From contig NZ_JAUKWQ010000015.1 in assembly GCF_030504645.1 (NCBI RefSeq), positions 1-64,000 of the forward strand: a stretch of 64,000 nucleotides of DNA, written 5' to 3'. Source of the stretch: Rhizobium oryzicola. Lineage in GTDB: Bacteria; Pseudomonadota; Alphaproteobacteria; Rhizobiales; Rhizobiaceae. Below, one piece after another: positions 9,573 to 17,838 of this stretch. How positions within the stretch are numbered: the first letter of the stretch is position 1; every line of letters begins with the position of its first letter. The notes below the pieces were generated by a model. The model saw only the letters and a program-made list of their open reading frames with translations. It was not told where the DNA came from and did no database searches. A program made the position numbers and the translations under genes.

Positions 9573-10706
9573 CTACAATATTCCCCACGCCCGAAACCTC
9601 CCCCTCCCCGTCATCTCGCGCAAGCCCAGCTCCAAAACAATCCGGCGCGCCGCCTGCGGCGTGACGTCGAGCGTTTTCGCGACCATTCCGGCCGAGACCA
9701 ACGGTTTGGCCATCACCAGTTCGACCAGCTCCGGCAGCTTTGAAGACGTCCGACGCCCCTCCAGCTTCCGCCCCATCAGGGTTCGCGCCAGTGCCAGGCG
9801 ATCATGCTCTTTCAGCCCGATCTCGGCGGCCGCCAAAAGTCCATGGGCAATGGCGAGCAACCGGGTCTCCCGATCACGATGCCGGCGCCGATCGACGGGG
9901 ATGGTTTTCAGGCCAAGGTTGATGGCCGCGAGATGAGCACCTGACGTGATGCCGGCCTGGCGCAGGATCGAGGCAGCCAACAGCCGGCCGAGCCAGGGCG
10001 CGTGCTGAAGGACCAAAAATTCGTTCCAGGCATCGAGGGCAACGATGGCCTGCAGCACCGCCGGCAGATGTTCGGCCTGACGTACTGCACCACGCCATTC
10101 GTTGAGCCGCTCGTCCTCGTCCCAATCGAGGTCATAGACCAGCGGATCTTTTTCCGCCCCGCCGCCACGGCCAGGCCGGGTTGCGTTCTCGATCGCAGCC
10201 TCCGATCGGGCCAGCATCGCGTCGATCGCGGCGTAGTCGATACCCGGAAGGTTCTCGACGTCGTCGACATCGTCCCCTTCCCCTTCCGGATTTTTTGAAG
10301 CGGCCGCGGGCCGATTTACGCCGGCCGGCTCCACCACCTCGCCGCCGACCGGATCGATGTCCGACGTCTGTCGCAAAATTCGGATACCCTCTGCCGATAA
10401 CGCCCAATCCCGTGATTGGCCGGCAATGCGTCGGCGGGTTCGTAAAACGTCGCGGGCGATGGTGAGTTCGTGAGTTGGGGTGCGGATGTCGCGCGTGGCG
10501 TCGTGGAGGACGAGGTCCTCGAGATGGACCAGTTCCCCATCGATCCAGAGGGAGGCGCAGGCGTCTGCGAAATTCTGCCGCTCCAAGAAGCCTGATCCGA
10601 CCGGCGAGCGGGCGATGCGCTCGTCGAGACGGGTGAGCGCGATACCGGCGTCGAAAGCCGGCCGCATCAGGGCGCTCATGCTGATTTTTGCGAGATCGTA
10701 AGCCAT
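9573..10706 (-). CDS. DUF1612 / RHE_PE00001-family helix-turn-helix protein
   Basis: 377 residues from the ATG at 10706 (an upstream start at 10715 is also in frame). It opens with AYDLAKISMSALMRPAFDAG, has an acidic linker in the middle (GEGDDVDDVENLPG) and ends with a winged helix-turn-helix-like region (AGMVAKTLDVTPQAARRIVLELGLREMTGRG), which suggests DNA binding. The layout is the one I know from a rhizobial plasmid family annotated as DUF1612/HTH or RHE_PE00001, often found near repABC genes, recombinases or transposable segments. Function is unestablished. Its 5' end faces the recombinase gene across a 196-bp region with a perfect inverted repeat, so it may act there or regulate the recombinase. 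Confidence 0.75.
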   Translation of the reverse strand: MAYDLAKISMSALMRPAFDAGIALTRLDERIARSPVGSGFLERQNFADACASLWIDGELVHLEDLVLHDATRDIRTPTHELTIARDVLRTRRRIAGQSRDWALSAEGIRILRQTSDIDPVGGEVVEPAGVNRPAAASKNPEGEGDDVDDVENLPGIDYAAIDAMLARSEAAIENATRPGRGGGAEKDPLVYDLDWDEDERLNEWRGAVRQAEHLPAVLQAIVALDAWNEFLVLQHAPWLGRLLAASILRQAGITSGAHLAAINLGLKTIPVDRRRHRDRETRLLAIAHGLLAAAEIGLKEHDRLALARTLMGRKLEGRRTSSKLPELVELVMAKPLVSAGMVAKTLDVTPQAARRIVLELGLREMTGRGRFRAWGIL

Positions 10707-10792
10707 TGAAATCATGGTAAATGATTTATTAAAGGAAATCTATCTCGGCGTTTGAGTTCGCCACTGGATAGATTGCACCAGCGCACCGCTGG

Positions 10793-10819
10793 CCATCGAT
10801 AAGTAATGCTTATCGATGG
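10793..10819. repeat. Perfect 11-bp inverted repeat with 5-bp spacer
   Basis: Two arms, CCATCGATAAG and CTTATCGATGG, separated by TAATG. It lies between the divergent DUF1612 and tyrosine recombinase genes, 84 bp before the recombinase start. Two inverted 11-bp arms around a short spacer is the layout of a tyrosine recombinase core site, though the usual spacer is 6-8 bp. An operator for the DUF1612 HTH protein is the alternative. A second short inverted repeat (GATTTG...CAAATC) follows at about 10825-10842. Confidence 0.6.
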
Positions 10820-10902
10820 TAGTTGATTTGAAGCCGCAAATCAGAAAGAATCGGTGCGAATACGGTCCTTGAGGCCTCCGAAACCTGCGACTTGGAGCGC
10901 TC

Positions 10903-12051
10903 GTGGCCAAAGCCAAAACATCCCTGACTGCCGTCGAACGCCGCGCGGGAGAACTCGACACGATTGCCGCCGTCCTGCCTATGGAACGGCGCGACGAGCT
11001 CGCCGAACTATTGACTGACAAAGACGTCGAAACGCTGCGGCATCTCGTCAACCAAGGCATGGGGCCTAATACGCTGAAAGCGCTGACCTCCGATCTCGCC
11101 TATCTCGAAGCCTGGGGGCTGGCGGCGACGGGAAAATCCCTGCCCTGGCCGGCGCCCGAGGCGCTGCTCCTGAAATTCGTGGCGCATCATCTCTGGGATC
11201 CGGAGAAACGTGCGACAGATGCAGATCACGGTATGCCGGATGATGTGGAACACAAGCTCCGGGTCCAGGGATTTCTAAGATCCGCCGGCCCACACGCGCC
11301 GGATACGGTGCGCCGGCGGCTGGCCAGCTGGTCGACCCTCACCAAATGGCGTGGCCTCGGTGGCGCCTTCACCTCCCCTGCCCTTAAGTCGGCTCTTCGT
11401 CTGGCCGTGCGTGCCGTGCCGAGACAGCGCCGGCGCAAGAGTGCCAAGGCGGTGACATCAGACGTTCTGGCAAAACTGCTCGCGACCTGCTCCACCGAAA
11501 GCCTGCGCGATATCAGGGACCGAGCTATCCTGATGGTCGCCTTTGCCTCCGGCGGCCGACGACGCAGTGAGATCGCAGACCTCCGCCTGGAACAGCTGAC
11601 CGTGGAAGCGCCAATCGAAACTGAAGACGGCCCTCCCCTACCCTCGCTGGCCATCCATCTCGGTCGGACGAAAACGACGAATGGTGAAGAAGACGATGTC
11701 GTCTATCTCGCCGGCAGGCCGGTCGAGGCGCTGAAGGCCTGGATCGCGGCCGCGAAGATCGATAAGGGCAGCGTGTTTCGAGGGATCGGACGATGGGGCA
11801 CAGTCTCGCGGCGAGCGCTTGATCCGCAGTCGGTCAATGCGATCCTCAAGCAGCGGGCGGAGATGGCGGGGTTGGACAGTGGGGAGTTTTCGGCACATGG
11901 GCTAAGGTCTGGTTATTTGACCGAGGCCGCCAATCGAGGCATTCCCTTGCCCGAAGCGATGGAGCAATCCAGGCATCGTTCGGTCCAGCAGGCGTCCAGC
12001 TATTATAATAGCGAGACGCGGCGCAGTGGTCGCGCTGCTCGTCTCCTTTGA
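10903..12051 (+). CDS. Site-specific tyrosine recombinase (phage integrase family)
   Basis: 382 residues from a GTG start. The N-terminal half resembles a SAM-like core-binding domain. The C-terminal catalytic domain shows the first arginine in the region ASGGRRRSEIADL, the HxxR box (HGLRSGYLTEAA) and a histidine and the tyrosine nucleophile in SRHRSVQQASSYYN. These enzymes cut and rejoin DNA at paired recognition sites; on rhizobial repABC replicons they may resolve multimers or insert islands. It is divergent from the DUF1612 gene with an inverted repeat between them. Whether it mobilised the flanking defence genes or belongs to the plasmid backbone cannot be told from sequence alone. Confidence 0.88.
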   Translation: MAKAKTSLTAVERRAGELDTIAAVLPMERRDELAELLTDKDVETLRHLVNQGMGPNTLKALTSDLAYLEAWGLAATGKSLPWPAPEALLLKFVAHHLWDPEKRATDADHGMPDDVEHKLRVQGFLRSAGPHAPDTVRRRLASWSTLTKWRGLGGAFTSPALKSALRLAVRAVPRQRRRKSAKAVTSDVLAKLLATCSTESLRDIRDRAILMVAFASGGRRRSEIADLRLEQLTVEAPIETEDGPPLPSLAIHLGRTKTTNGEEDDVVYLAGRPVEALKAWIAAAKIDKGSVFRGIGRWGTVSRRALDPQSVNAILKQRAEMAGLDSGEFSAHGLRSGYLTEAANRGIPLPEAMEQSRHRSVQQASSYYNSETRRSGRAARLL

Positions 12052-12403
12052 AGTCCAGATTGCAAGCAAAGCTGCCCATCAACTTGCGCTCTTCTCTTCA
12101 ACAGCCTCTTAACTGTTTCCTGTCAACAAAAACCAGGCGCCTTTGTGTCTATGCCGTCGAACCTCCTTGTCGTGCCTTGGTTCCACGTCTCCCTCCCCTC
12201 TGGGGGTTTTGCAAGACGCGACGATTGAGTTAGGGGCATCGGCCTCACCCATCGGCGGAGTGTCCATGCCATCCAGCAGTCGCTATCTTTGGTTACGAGT
12301 TCATCACGGCCCAGGTCATCGTTCGAACCGACATGGACCCCACGCCTTAAGTTTGTGGCGTGCCGCATTAAGCGCGTCGGAAGAAACGCTCCAGACTGGC
12401 TTC
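12052..12403. other. Recombinase / hypothetical-gene junction, no confident gene
   Basis: The downstream reading frame is open from 12143, but the extra residues are rich in Arg, Ser and Pro and look non-coding. An ATG at 12266 is preceded by GGAG at good spacing and is an alternative start for the next gene. Nothing else recognised. Confidence 0.35.
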
Positions 12404-13471
12404 ATGTCAGTAGCATGGCAAAACCTGTTCAGAAACCAACTAAGTCAAACTGACCGAGTCTGGCTAAGGTGGAAGGACGATCTCGGCAGCAGCGCTGAAA
12501 TCCGACGCGCATATTCAGCTCTCTACGGCAGATTTTTTGCTCGCGCAGTGCTCAGTTCCAATCTTACCCTGTCGTATTTCATTCCTTTAAGAAGAGATAT
12601 TACGACCTTGACGAACGGCGTTACCGTCAATCGAATTGCATCCGGTGATATTCCCGATTGGGTTGCCTGGGATCATCAGCATGGCGGCTACGCCTTGGGC
12701 GAAGCAAAAGGCGCTCTGACAGGCGAGGCGGACGCTCTCTGGGGCCCGAGCCAGCCAAAATGCGTGACAAGCGGCAAAGCGCAGTTTGCGCGCGTGGAAA
12801 TCCGCGACACACATGGAGCAAAAATTGCGAGCAGAGATTGGGTCGGCGCCAACTTTTGGGCAACGGATCGACGACCGAGAATGCCCATGGCATTGCTGTG
12901 GGATCCACCAAGCGAAGGACGGGAACTTACGGAAGACGAAATCGCCGCTCACAGACAAGCGATTGCGACTCGCTGGGTTATGTCACTTCTTCCGGGCTTT
13001 GGGCGAACCGAGTTGCTGCGAATGAGGCGGCAGCCCATAGAAAACTTCGACGGACCAATCGTCAGGATTACGGCACGTCGTGGAGACCCTCTGCGGGAGG
13101 ACAAAAGAGAGGGAGGGTATTTCTCACCTGAGCCAGAGCCAAAATCGGAGGAAATTGCCCTTTATAGACTGCTTTATTACCCACCTAGTGAGCCGTTCTC
13201 TGATCATGGCCATGAAGGTAGCTATATTGTAGTGCTCCCAACCCTCGGTGGCCTTGTGCCCATCAATTCTGAAAGCCGCTGGCAAGACCTCCTTACCGTT
13301 CAAAAGGAAGCGATTCGCAAAAACAGGATGGCAATGATTGTCGGGCTCAACATCGGGACAATTCTCAATCCAGGTGTGGACCATAAACACTGGTTAGGCG
13401 ACACCGGTTTCGCCAATCGAGAAGGCCTCAGTATTTTTGATATCCGCTCGGTCAAGCTGGAATCGGTGTAG
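12404..13471 (+). CDS. Hypothetical protein with a PD-(D/E)xK-like nuclease motif
   Basis: About 355 residues from ATG 12404; ATG 12266 would add 46. I do not recognise the family. A segment reading DIPDWVAWD followed about ten residues later by YALGEAKG (Asp85, Glu100, Lys102) has the spacing of a PD-(D/E)xK catalytic core. The remainder has an aromatic-rich central part and a C-terminal part with VVLPTLGGL and hydrophobic MAMIVGLNIGTIL. It stands alone on the plus strand, convergent with the second helicase/nuclease operon and inside the island, so a role in DNA restriction or defence is plausible but is only inference. Base composition is lower in G+C than the recombinase next to it. Confidence 0.6.
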   Translation: MSVAWQNLFRNQLSQTDRVWLRWKDDLGSSAEIRRAYSALYGRFFARAVLSSNLTLSYFIPLRRDITTLTNGVTVNRIASGDIPDWVAWDHQHGGYALGEAKGALTGEADALWGPSQPKCVTSGKAQFARVEIRDTHGAKIASRDWVGANFWATDRRPRMPMALLWDPPSEGRELTEDEIAAHRQAIATRWVMSLLPGFGRTELLRMRRQPIENFDGPIVRITARRGDPLREDKREGGYFSPEPEPKSEEIALYRLLYYPPSEPFSDHGHEGSYIVVLPTLGGLVPINSESRWQDLLTVQKEAIRKNRMAMIVGLNIGTILNPGVDHKHWLGDTGFANREGLSIFDIRSVKLESV

Positions 13472-13551
13472 ACCTCATTGGCGCATTCTGACCGCAAGAG
13501 TCGAAATAGAAGAACACCATAAAGTGAGGAGGTACGGGTCGCATAGCTGCC

Positions 13552-16500
13552 CTATAACTCTTCATCGAACTCGTCGTCCGAAAAACCATAAGTTTCCTCA
13601 TACAGTCGATGCAATTGCACGCGACCCAGTACTTCGCGACGTCCATTTGCAAACTGAAGTTTACCGATTGTGTTAAACCCTCGGCGGACCGCTCCTGAAA
13701 GGCTTTGCAGCAACTCCAATTCGAGCAGCGGCTGAGACTTATATGCCTCAAGCTCCTCAGTCATTCGAGCGACTACGCCAATTACAAACGAGAGCCCGCG
13801 GGGAATGAATGTCGCTATCAATTCCCGCGCCCGCAGGCACATCTTCGAACTCTCGGGCGTGCCGTCCGGGTTGCCACCCAAAGCACGCTCAATCTCATTT
13901 ACCGGTTGGCCAGTGATCCAGGCCACAATGCCAGGCAGAAGGATTTCGAGCACGGACGCACTGAGCAGGCTACCAGCTTTCTTCCCTGCCGCTGATATCG
14001 CGGATTTCTCAACATCTCTCAGTAAATGCTCTCGCGCATCAGCATCTTCCTTAAGCCAGGTAAACACCCATCCGATCCATCCCTCGATGGTCGTCGGCAA
14101 GTCGCCCAACTCGCCGGTCAAACGCATCCTGAGTTTTTCCAGAAGGTCCAGCGGAAGCCCGGTCTGTGACGCCATCAATATAACGACGGCCTGAGGATCG
14201 TTCTCGACCGCCTCCTTCGCAAAGTCCCACAGTTCTTCAACTTTCTTCAGGTAGTCTTCCTGCCTTTTCTTTTTCTCCGCTAGAAAGGAACCGAATGACC
14301 TCGACATCAAGTTATCTGTAGATGCGACATCGACGTCTGCCGCGCTCAACGACACGAGGCGATTGATTGTGTAGGTTACTTGGCGATCATCCAGCTTCCC
14401 CTGCATCACGCGGTCCAGAACCACTTCGAGAGGATCTGTAATCGTGACACAACGATCATCCTCAGGCAGGACGGACTTCAGCTTACCCCTCAAATCAGCG
14501 TTCAGAGCCCTTCCTTGCTTGAACGTCGTGATGGGTTCGGGAATCAAGATGACGACGCCATTGGCCAAATGCCCAGCCCTTCCTGCACGTGCCGCGGCGT
14601 TCAGCAGTTCATGAGCCTCGAGCGCTTCCCGCTTCCGATCTGTTGCGCTCGAACGCTTGTCACCCGCCAACACGGCGAGATTTGCGGGAAGATTCAACCC
14701 TTGCGCAAGAGTAGGCGTAGCTACGATCACGCGCGCACCGTCGCTCCGACGAAACAACCGCTCAGACAAAGCGCGCTCTAGCCGAAGCATCGACGAATTA
14801 TGCGGCACGGCACCAAAGTTCGGTTCGCCAAAGATGGAATGCCTCGCGTCGCCGAGTTCCAGCACGAGAGCATCCCATAGGGACACTTCGCTTTCATTCA
14901 GAACGACGGCTCCGCCCAGTTCAGCGGCAATCTTCTTTGCTGTTCCGACAGCATCAGCTTTTGTGTTAACGAAAACGATAGTTTTGAGCCCACTTTTGTG
15001 GGCGCTCAGAGCGATGGCTGCAGCAACGTCGTTGGCGTTAGGGGTTGCCCAGATCCTTCCTCCTTTTAAGCCACCTGCCAATTGAAAGGTGCCGTCCGAA
15101 ATGCTTGTGAATGCATGAGCGGTCGTTGATTTTGTCCAATTATGTTGGAGCCCCCAGACCACGAAAGGCTGCGCGACGATCTCACGCTCCGCCGCCGCAC
15201 GCAGCCCCTTCGCAACTTTCTTCTCTTGCGCGTTTTTCGTTCTCTGGACGGCTTTCGCTTTTGCGAGTCCCTGGGCGATTTCATTTTCCTCGTATGTGAC
15301 GACTCCACGAGCTTGGCGGCTTGGTTTCCAGAGGAGATCGACCGCGAGGCAGTGTCGACCGGTGAGCTTTTCAATCCATTCGGAAAACTCTGGCCCGTTC
15401 TTGAGCATCGCGGAAAGAAAAAGCATATCTGCATCTGGAACAGCGGCGCGAAACGCCAGCAGGCATAGCATCCCGTCCAGCGCACGACCGATTTTTCCGG
15501 ATTCCGCGCTCAAGAGATGGCATTCGTCAAAAACCAGCAATCCAACCTTTTGGAACGACGTCGGGGAATAAGACAGCATCGCCAAGCACCGCTCCGGTGT
15601 CATGACCTCAATATCCTGCAGCTGTGCATCTTCAAGAAGTAGGGAATCGTAGTCGCTGGAGACCTCGAGTCCAAATTCGTCAGCTGGGAACATCTTCTGG
15701 AGATCGTCGGTGAGTTGTTCCACGAGGGCGTGCGTGGGAGCAAGGAAGATAACCTTTCTCCCACGAGCGAGCGTTGCCGCAATCTTCAGGACGCTGATAG
15801 TCGTCTTGCCAGCTCCGGTCGGTAGAACGAGAACTGCGGAGTTTCCAGTCTGGTAAAACCCCTGCCGAATAGCTTCCCTGTGGTTTCGCCAAACATAAGG
15901 TGCATCCTCGGCCCTGAACGTGAGCCATCGTTGCCAAAAGCTTGCGTCCGCTCCATCCGGCGGAGGTAGTTTGGTGAGCGCAGCCTGGTCAATGGCATCA
16001 GCCGCCGAAAGCAGCAGGGAGGCAAGATGCGCTGGCCCCGCATAAGCGGTGCGGAGCTCGCCACCGAGTATCTCCTCGTCGCCCGGCTCCGCATTTGAAC
16101 AGAGTTCAATGACTTTGCGAAAAGCATCCTGAGCGGTAGCGAACCTTCCCGGTGTCGCTTCTGGGACCGCGACCGACATTAGGCTCGCGGCAAGTCTCTC
16201 AATGCCTTCGACCAAAGCTGATGCGAGGCTACGAAGGGCTCGGGTCTGGATCGTACCCGTTATCGGCGCATCGACGCGCCATCGATTGGCCCGATCAAGT
16301 ATCGAGGTGAGCCGTCCTTGAACCAAATCACGAATGTGGTCGCCGAGGATTTGGATTTCATAAGGCGCGCGACTCCGGGTGAGGGACGCTCCGGCCTCGT
16401 AAGCGTCAGCATATTGTTCCGCCCCGAGGAAGAGGACGGCAGCCGAGACGGTAGGATCCACTCCATCGCGACTGATCGGCGTCGTATAACCCGCCTCGGC

Positions 16501-16800
16501 AGGTACGGTCGATCGCCGCGCGATAATCTGCTGAGCTGTACCCGCGACGAAGGCCGCTGCCCGGCGAAATTCGGGATCCTCTTCAATAGACGCAACAATT
16601 TCGTACGCGTCAGCGATACGATCAAGCGACCATGTTTCCTCGTCGGGAGAAGTATCATCTTCCCCCTTCAGCCTTGCCGAGACGAGTTCGGCATAGTGTC
16701 GCGTCAACATCTGAGGGATTTGCTGGGCATCCAGCTCGGGCAAATCGGGCGCGGCGCGAAGGAGTTCCGATGTACGAATGTCAAACATGAGCGGCTTCAA
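13552..16800 (-). CDS. SF2 DEAD/DECH-box helicase, second Hachiman-like helicase
   Basis: 1082 residues. A helical N-terminal region of about 320 residues leads into an SF2 core: LPTGAGKT (residues 326-333), VFDECHLL, LFLSAMLKNG, IVATPTLAQGLNLP and AAARAGRAG. A lysine/glutamate-rich segment (SFLAEKKKRQEDYLKKVEEL) and a long helical C-terminal domain follow. The distance from N-terminus to Walker A and the long C-terminal domain match the HamB-like helicase at 4.9-8.5 kb, but the motifs differ (DECH rather than DEGH), so this is a distant relative and not a recent duplicate. Its start overlaps the end of the upstream nuclease-like gene by 20 bp, which indicates one translation unit. Confidence 0.83.
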   Translation of the reverse strand: MKPLMFDIRTSELLRAAPDLPELDAQQIPQMLTRHYAELVSARLKGEDDTSPDEETWSLDRIADAYEIVASIEEDPEFRRAAAFVAGTAQQIIARRSTVPAEAGYTTPISRDGVDPTVSAAVLFLGAEQYADAYEAGASLTRSRAPYEIQILGDHIRDLVQGRLTSILDRANRWRVDAPITGTIQTRALRSLASALVEGIERLAASLMSVAVPEATPGRFATAQDAFRKVIELCSNAEPGDEEILGGELRTAYAGPAHLASLLLSAADAIDQAALTKLPPPDGADASFWQRWLTFRAEDAPYVWRNHREAIRQGFYQTGNSAVLVLPTGAGKTTISVLKIAATLARGRKVIFLAPTHALVEQLTDDLQKMFPADEFGLEVSSDYDSLLLEDAQLQDIEVMTPERCLAMLSYSPTSFQKVGLLVFDECHLLSAESGKIGRALDGMLCLLAFRAAVPDADMLFLSAMLKNGPEFSEWIEKLTGRHCLAVDLLWKPSRQARGVVTYEENEIAQGLAKAKAVQRTKNAQEKKVAKGLRAAAEREIVAQPFVVWGLQHNWTKSTTAHAFTSISDGTFQLAGGLKGGRIWATPNANDVAAAIALSAHKSGLKTIVFVNTKADAVGTAKKIAAELGGAVVLNESEVSLWDALVLELGDARHSIFGEPNFGAVPHNSSMLRLERALSERLFRRSDGARVIVATPTLAQGLNLPANLAVLAGDKRSSATDRKREALEAHELLNAAARAGRAGHLANGVVILIPEPITTFKQGRALNADLRGKLKSVLPEDDRCVTITDPLEVVLDRVMQGKLDDRQVTYTINRLVSLSAADVDVASTDNLMSRSFGSFLAEKKKRQEDYLKKVEELWDFAKEAVENDPQAVVILMASQTGLPLDLLEKLRMRLTGELGDLPTTIEGWIGWVFTWLKEDADAREHLLRDVEKSAISAAGKKAGSLLSASVLEILLPGIVAWITGQPVNEIERALGGNPDGTPESSKMCLRARELIATFIPRGLSFVIGVVARMTEELEAYKSQPLLELELLQSLSGAVRRGFNTIGKLQFANGRREVLGRVQLHRLYEETYGFSDDEFDEEL

Positions 16801-17605
16801 ATTCGTTGAGCGCTTTGACTACTTCTTCAGCTAGTTCCTGAAACCAGTTGCGCAGATCGTCAACGATCAGCGTCGCTCCAATGCGCTGGTCCTTGGTGAT
16901 ATCGGCCAGACCATTGTAGCCTTTGAAGAGCTTCTTCCGTCTCTTGGTAGTTGATATCTCGGCTCCAACGGTCAGGGCGGCTCGATAGGTCCGAAAGTTC
17001 TTGTCCACCACCCTGGCAGCCGCCTTCGTTGCTTCTGTGCCGTTAAGGCCACTCTCCTTGATCAAGCTCACCGCATTGGCAACCAGGTCGCGCGCTCGTT
17101 TGCTGGTGTGATGCTCCCCAAAGGTCACCAGGACCTCGCCCTTGAATTTCTGCCGCGGGTTTTCAGTGCATTTATCCTCAAATATCGTCGCACCAACCAT
17201 CACAGGCTCAGTTGGATGCATTTCGATCGCGAGGCCGTCGAGCCCCTGCGTGGTGGCAGCAATGTGTGGATCTTTCATGAAGGTCCGGGAACTGCTCGAC
17301 TGGCGGGCAACAATCCAAGAGATGCACTCAAAAAGAAAGCCGTCTCGATGGTAGCGCGAGACCTCCTTCTGCGCATCTGTACGCCCACGAACCGACATCT
17401 GGCCTCGCGCTCCGCGGAAAAGCTCCTCGTCTGAGAGGGCCGGACCATGAGGCTCAAGGGTATCGATAATCCTTACAGCGTGTTGGGCCTGCCCCAGAGC
17501 AATCACCGCAATTAGCTTAGCAAGTTCCGCGAAATCACTTACCGCCCATTGGAGACCCACAACGTCATCGTCCACCTCCACCACCATCGATGTCAGAGCA
17601 ACCAT
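16781..17605 (-). CDS. Putative PD-(D/E)xK nuclease partner of the helicase
   Basis: 274 residues. The middle carries FLFECISW (Glu93), QGLDGLAIE (Asp123) and IFEDKCTENP (Glu143, Lys145), an E...D...(E/D)xK series typical of restriction-endonuclease-fold enzymes. The C-terminal half is basic and helical (STTKRRKKLFKGY). It overlaps the downstream SF2 helicase gene by 20 bp, repeating the small-nuclease-then-large-helicase order of Hachiman. The motif around the catalytic residues differs clearly from the DUF1837 protein at 8.4-9.3 kb (EDKCTENP against GEAKS), so it may be a diverged HamA-like effector or a separate family that has taken the same place. It is transcribed toward the helicase and away from repC. 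Confidence 0.7.
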   Translation of the reverse strand: MVALTSMVVEVDDDVVGLQWAVSDFAELAKLIAVIALGQAQHAVRIIDTLEPHGPALSDEELFRGARGQMSVRGRTDAQKEVSRYHRDGFLFECISWIVARQSSSSRTFMKDPHIAATTQGLDGLAIEMHPTEPVMVGATIFEDKCTENPRQKFKGEVLVTFGEHHTSKRARDLVANAVSLIKESGLNGTEATKAAARVVDKNFRTYRAALTVGAEISTTKRRKKLFKGYNGLADITKDQRIGATLIVDDLRNWFQELAEEVVKALNEFEAAHV

Positions 17606-17755
17606 CTTTCTTTTAGCCCCTCACCCAAATCTTTTGCGCAACGTAGGGAAAACGATGCGCCCATTCGAGGGGAATAAGATCCATGTCATCGACCTGACGC
17701 CCTCGAAACCAGCATTCAGCGCCAGTAACTCCCTGTATCACAAGAGAAAATCATG

Positions 17756-17773
17756 AAAAAAAACGGCTGACAA
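17756..17773. promoter_or_regulatory. Candidate partition site (parS-like), copy 1
   Basis: An 18-bp sequence, AAAAAAAACGGCTGACAA, repeated exactly at 20297-20314. It sits 66 bp downstream of repC. Aligned with the known alphaproteobacterial repABC parS consensus GTTNNCNGCNGNNAAC it keeps the central CNGCNG and the right-hand AA but has AAA instead of GTT on the left. RepB (ParB) would bind here. The identity of the two copies and their positions around the operon are the evidence; binding is inferred. Confidence 0.5.
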
Positions 17774-17838
17774 GTGACCTCTTTATCGAAGGCTCAGGAG
17801 CCGATTTCCCCCTGTCGGCCCGCCGCGTTGCTCCATCG

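Noticed and set aside
12143..12403. Longer form of the orphan nuclease-like protein
   Set aside because: Arg/Ser/Pro-rich, not protein-like; start kept at 12404, with 12266 as alternative.
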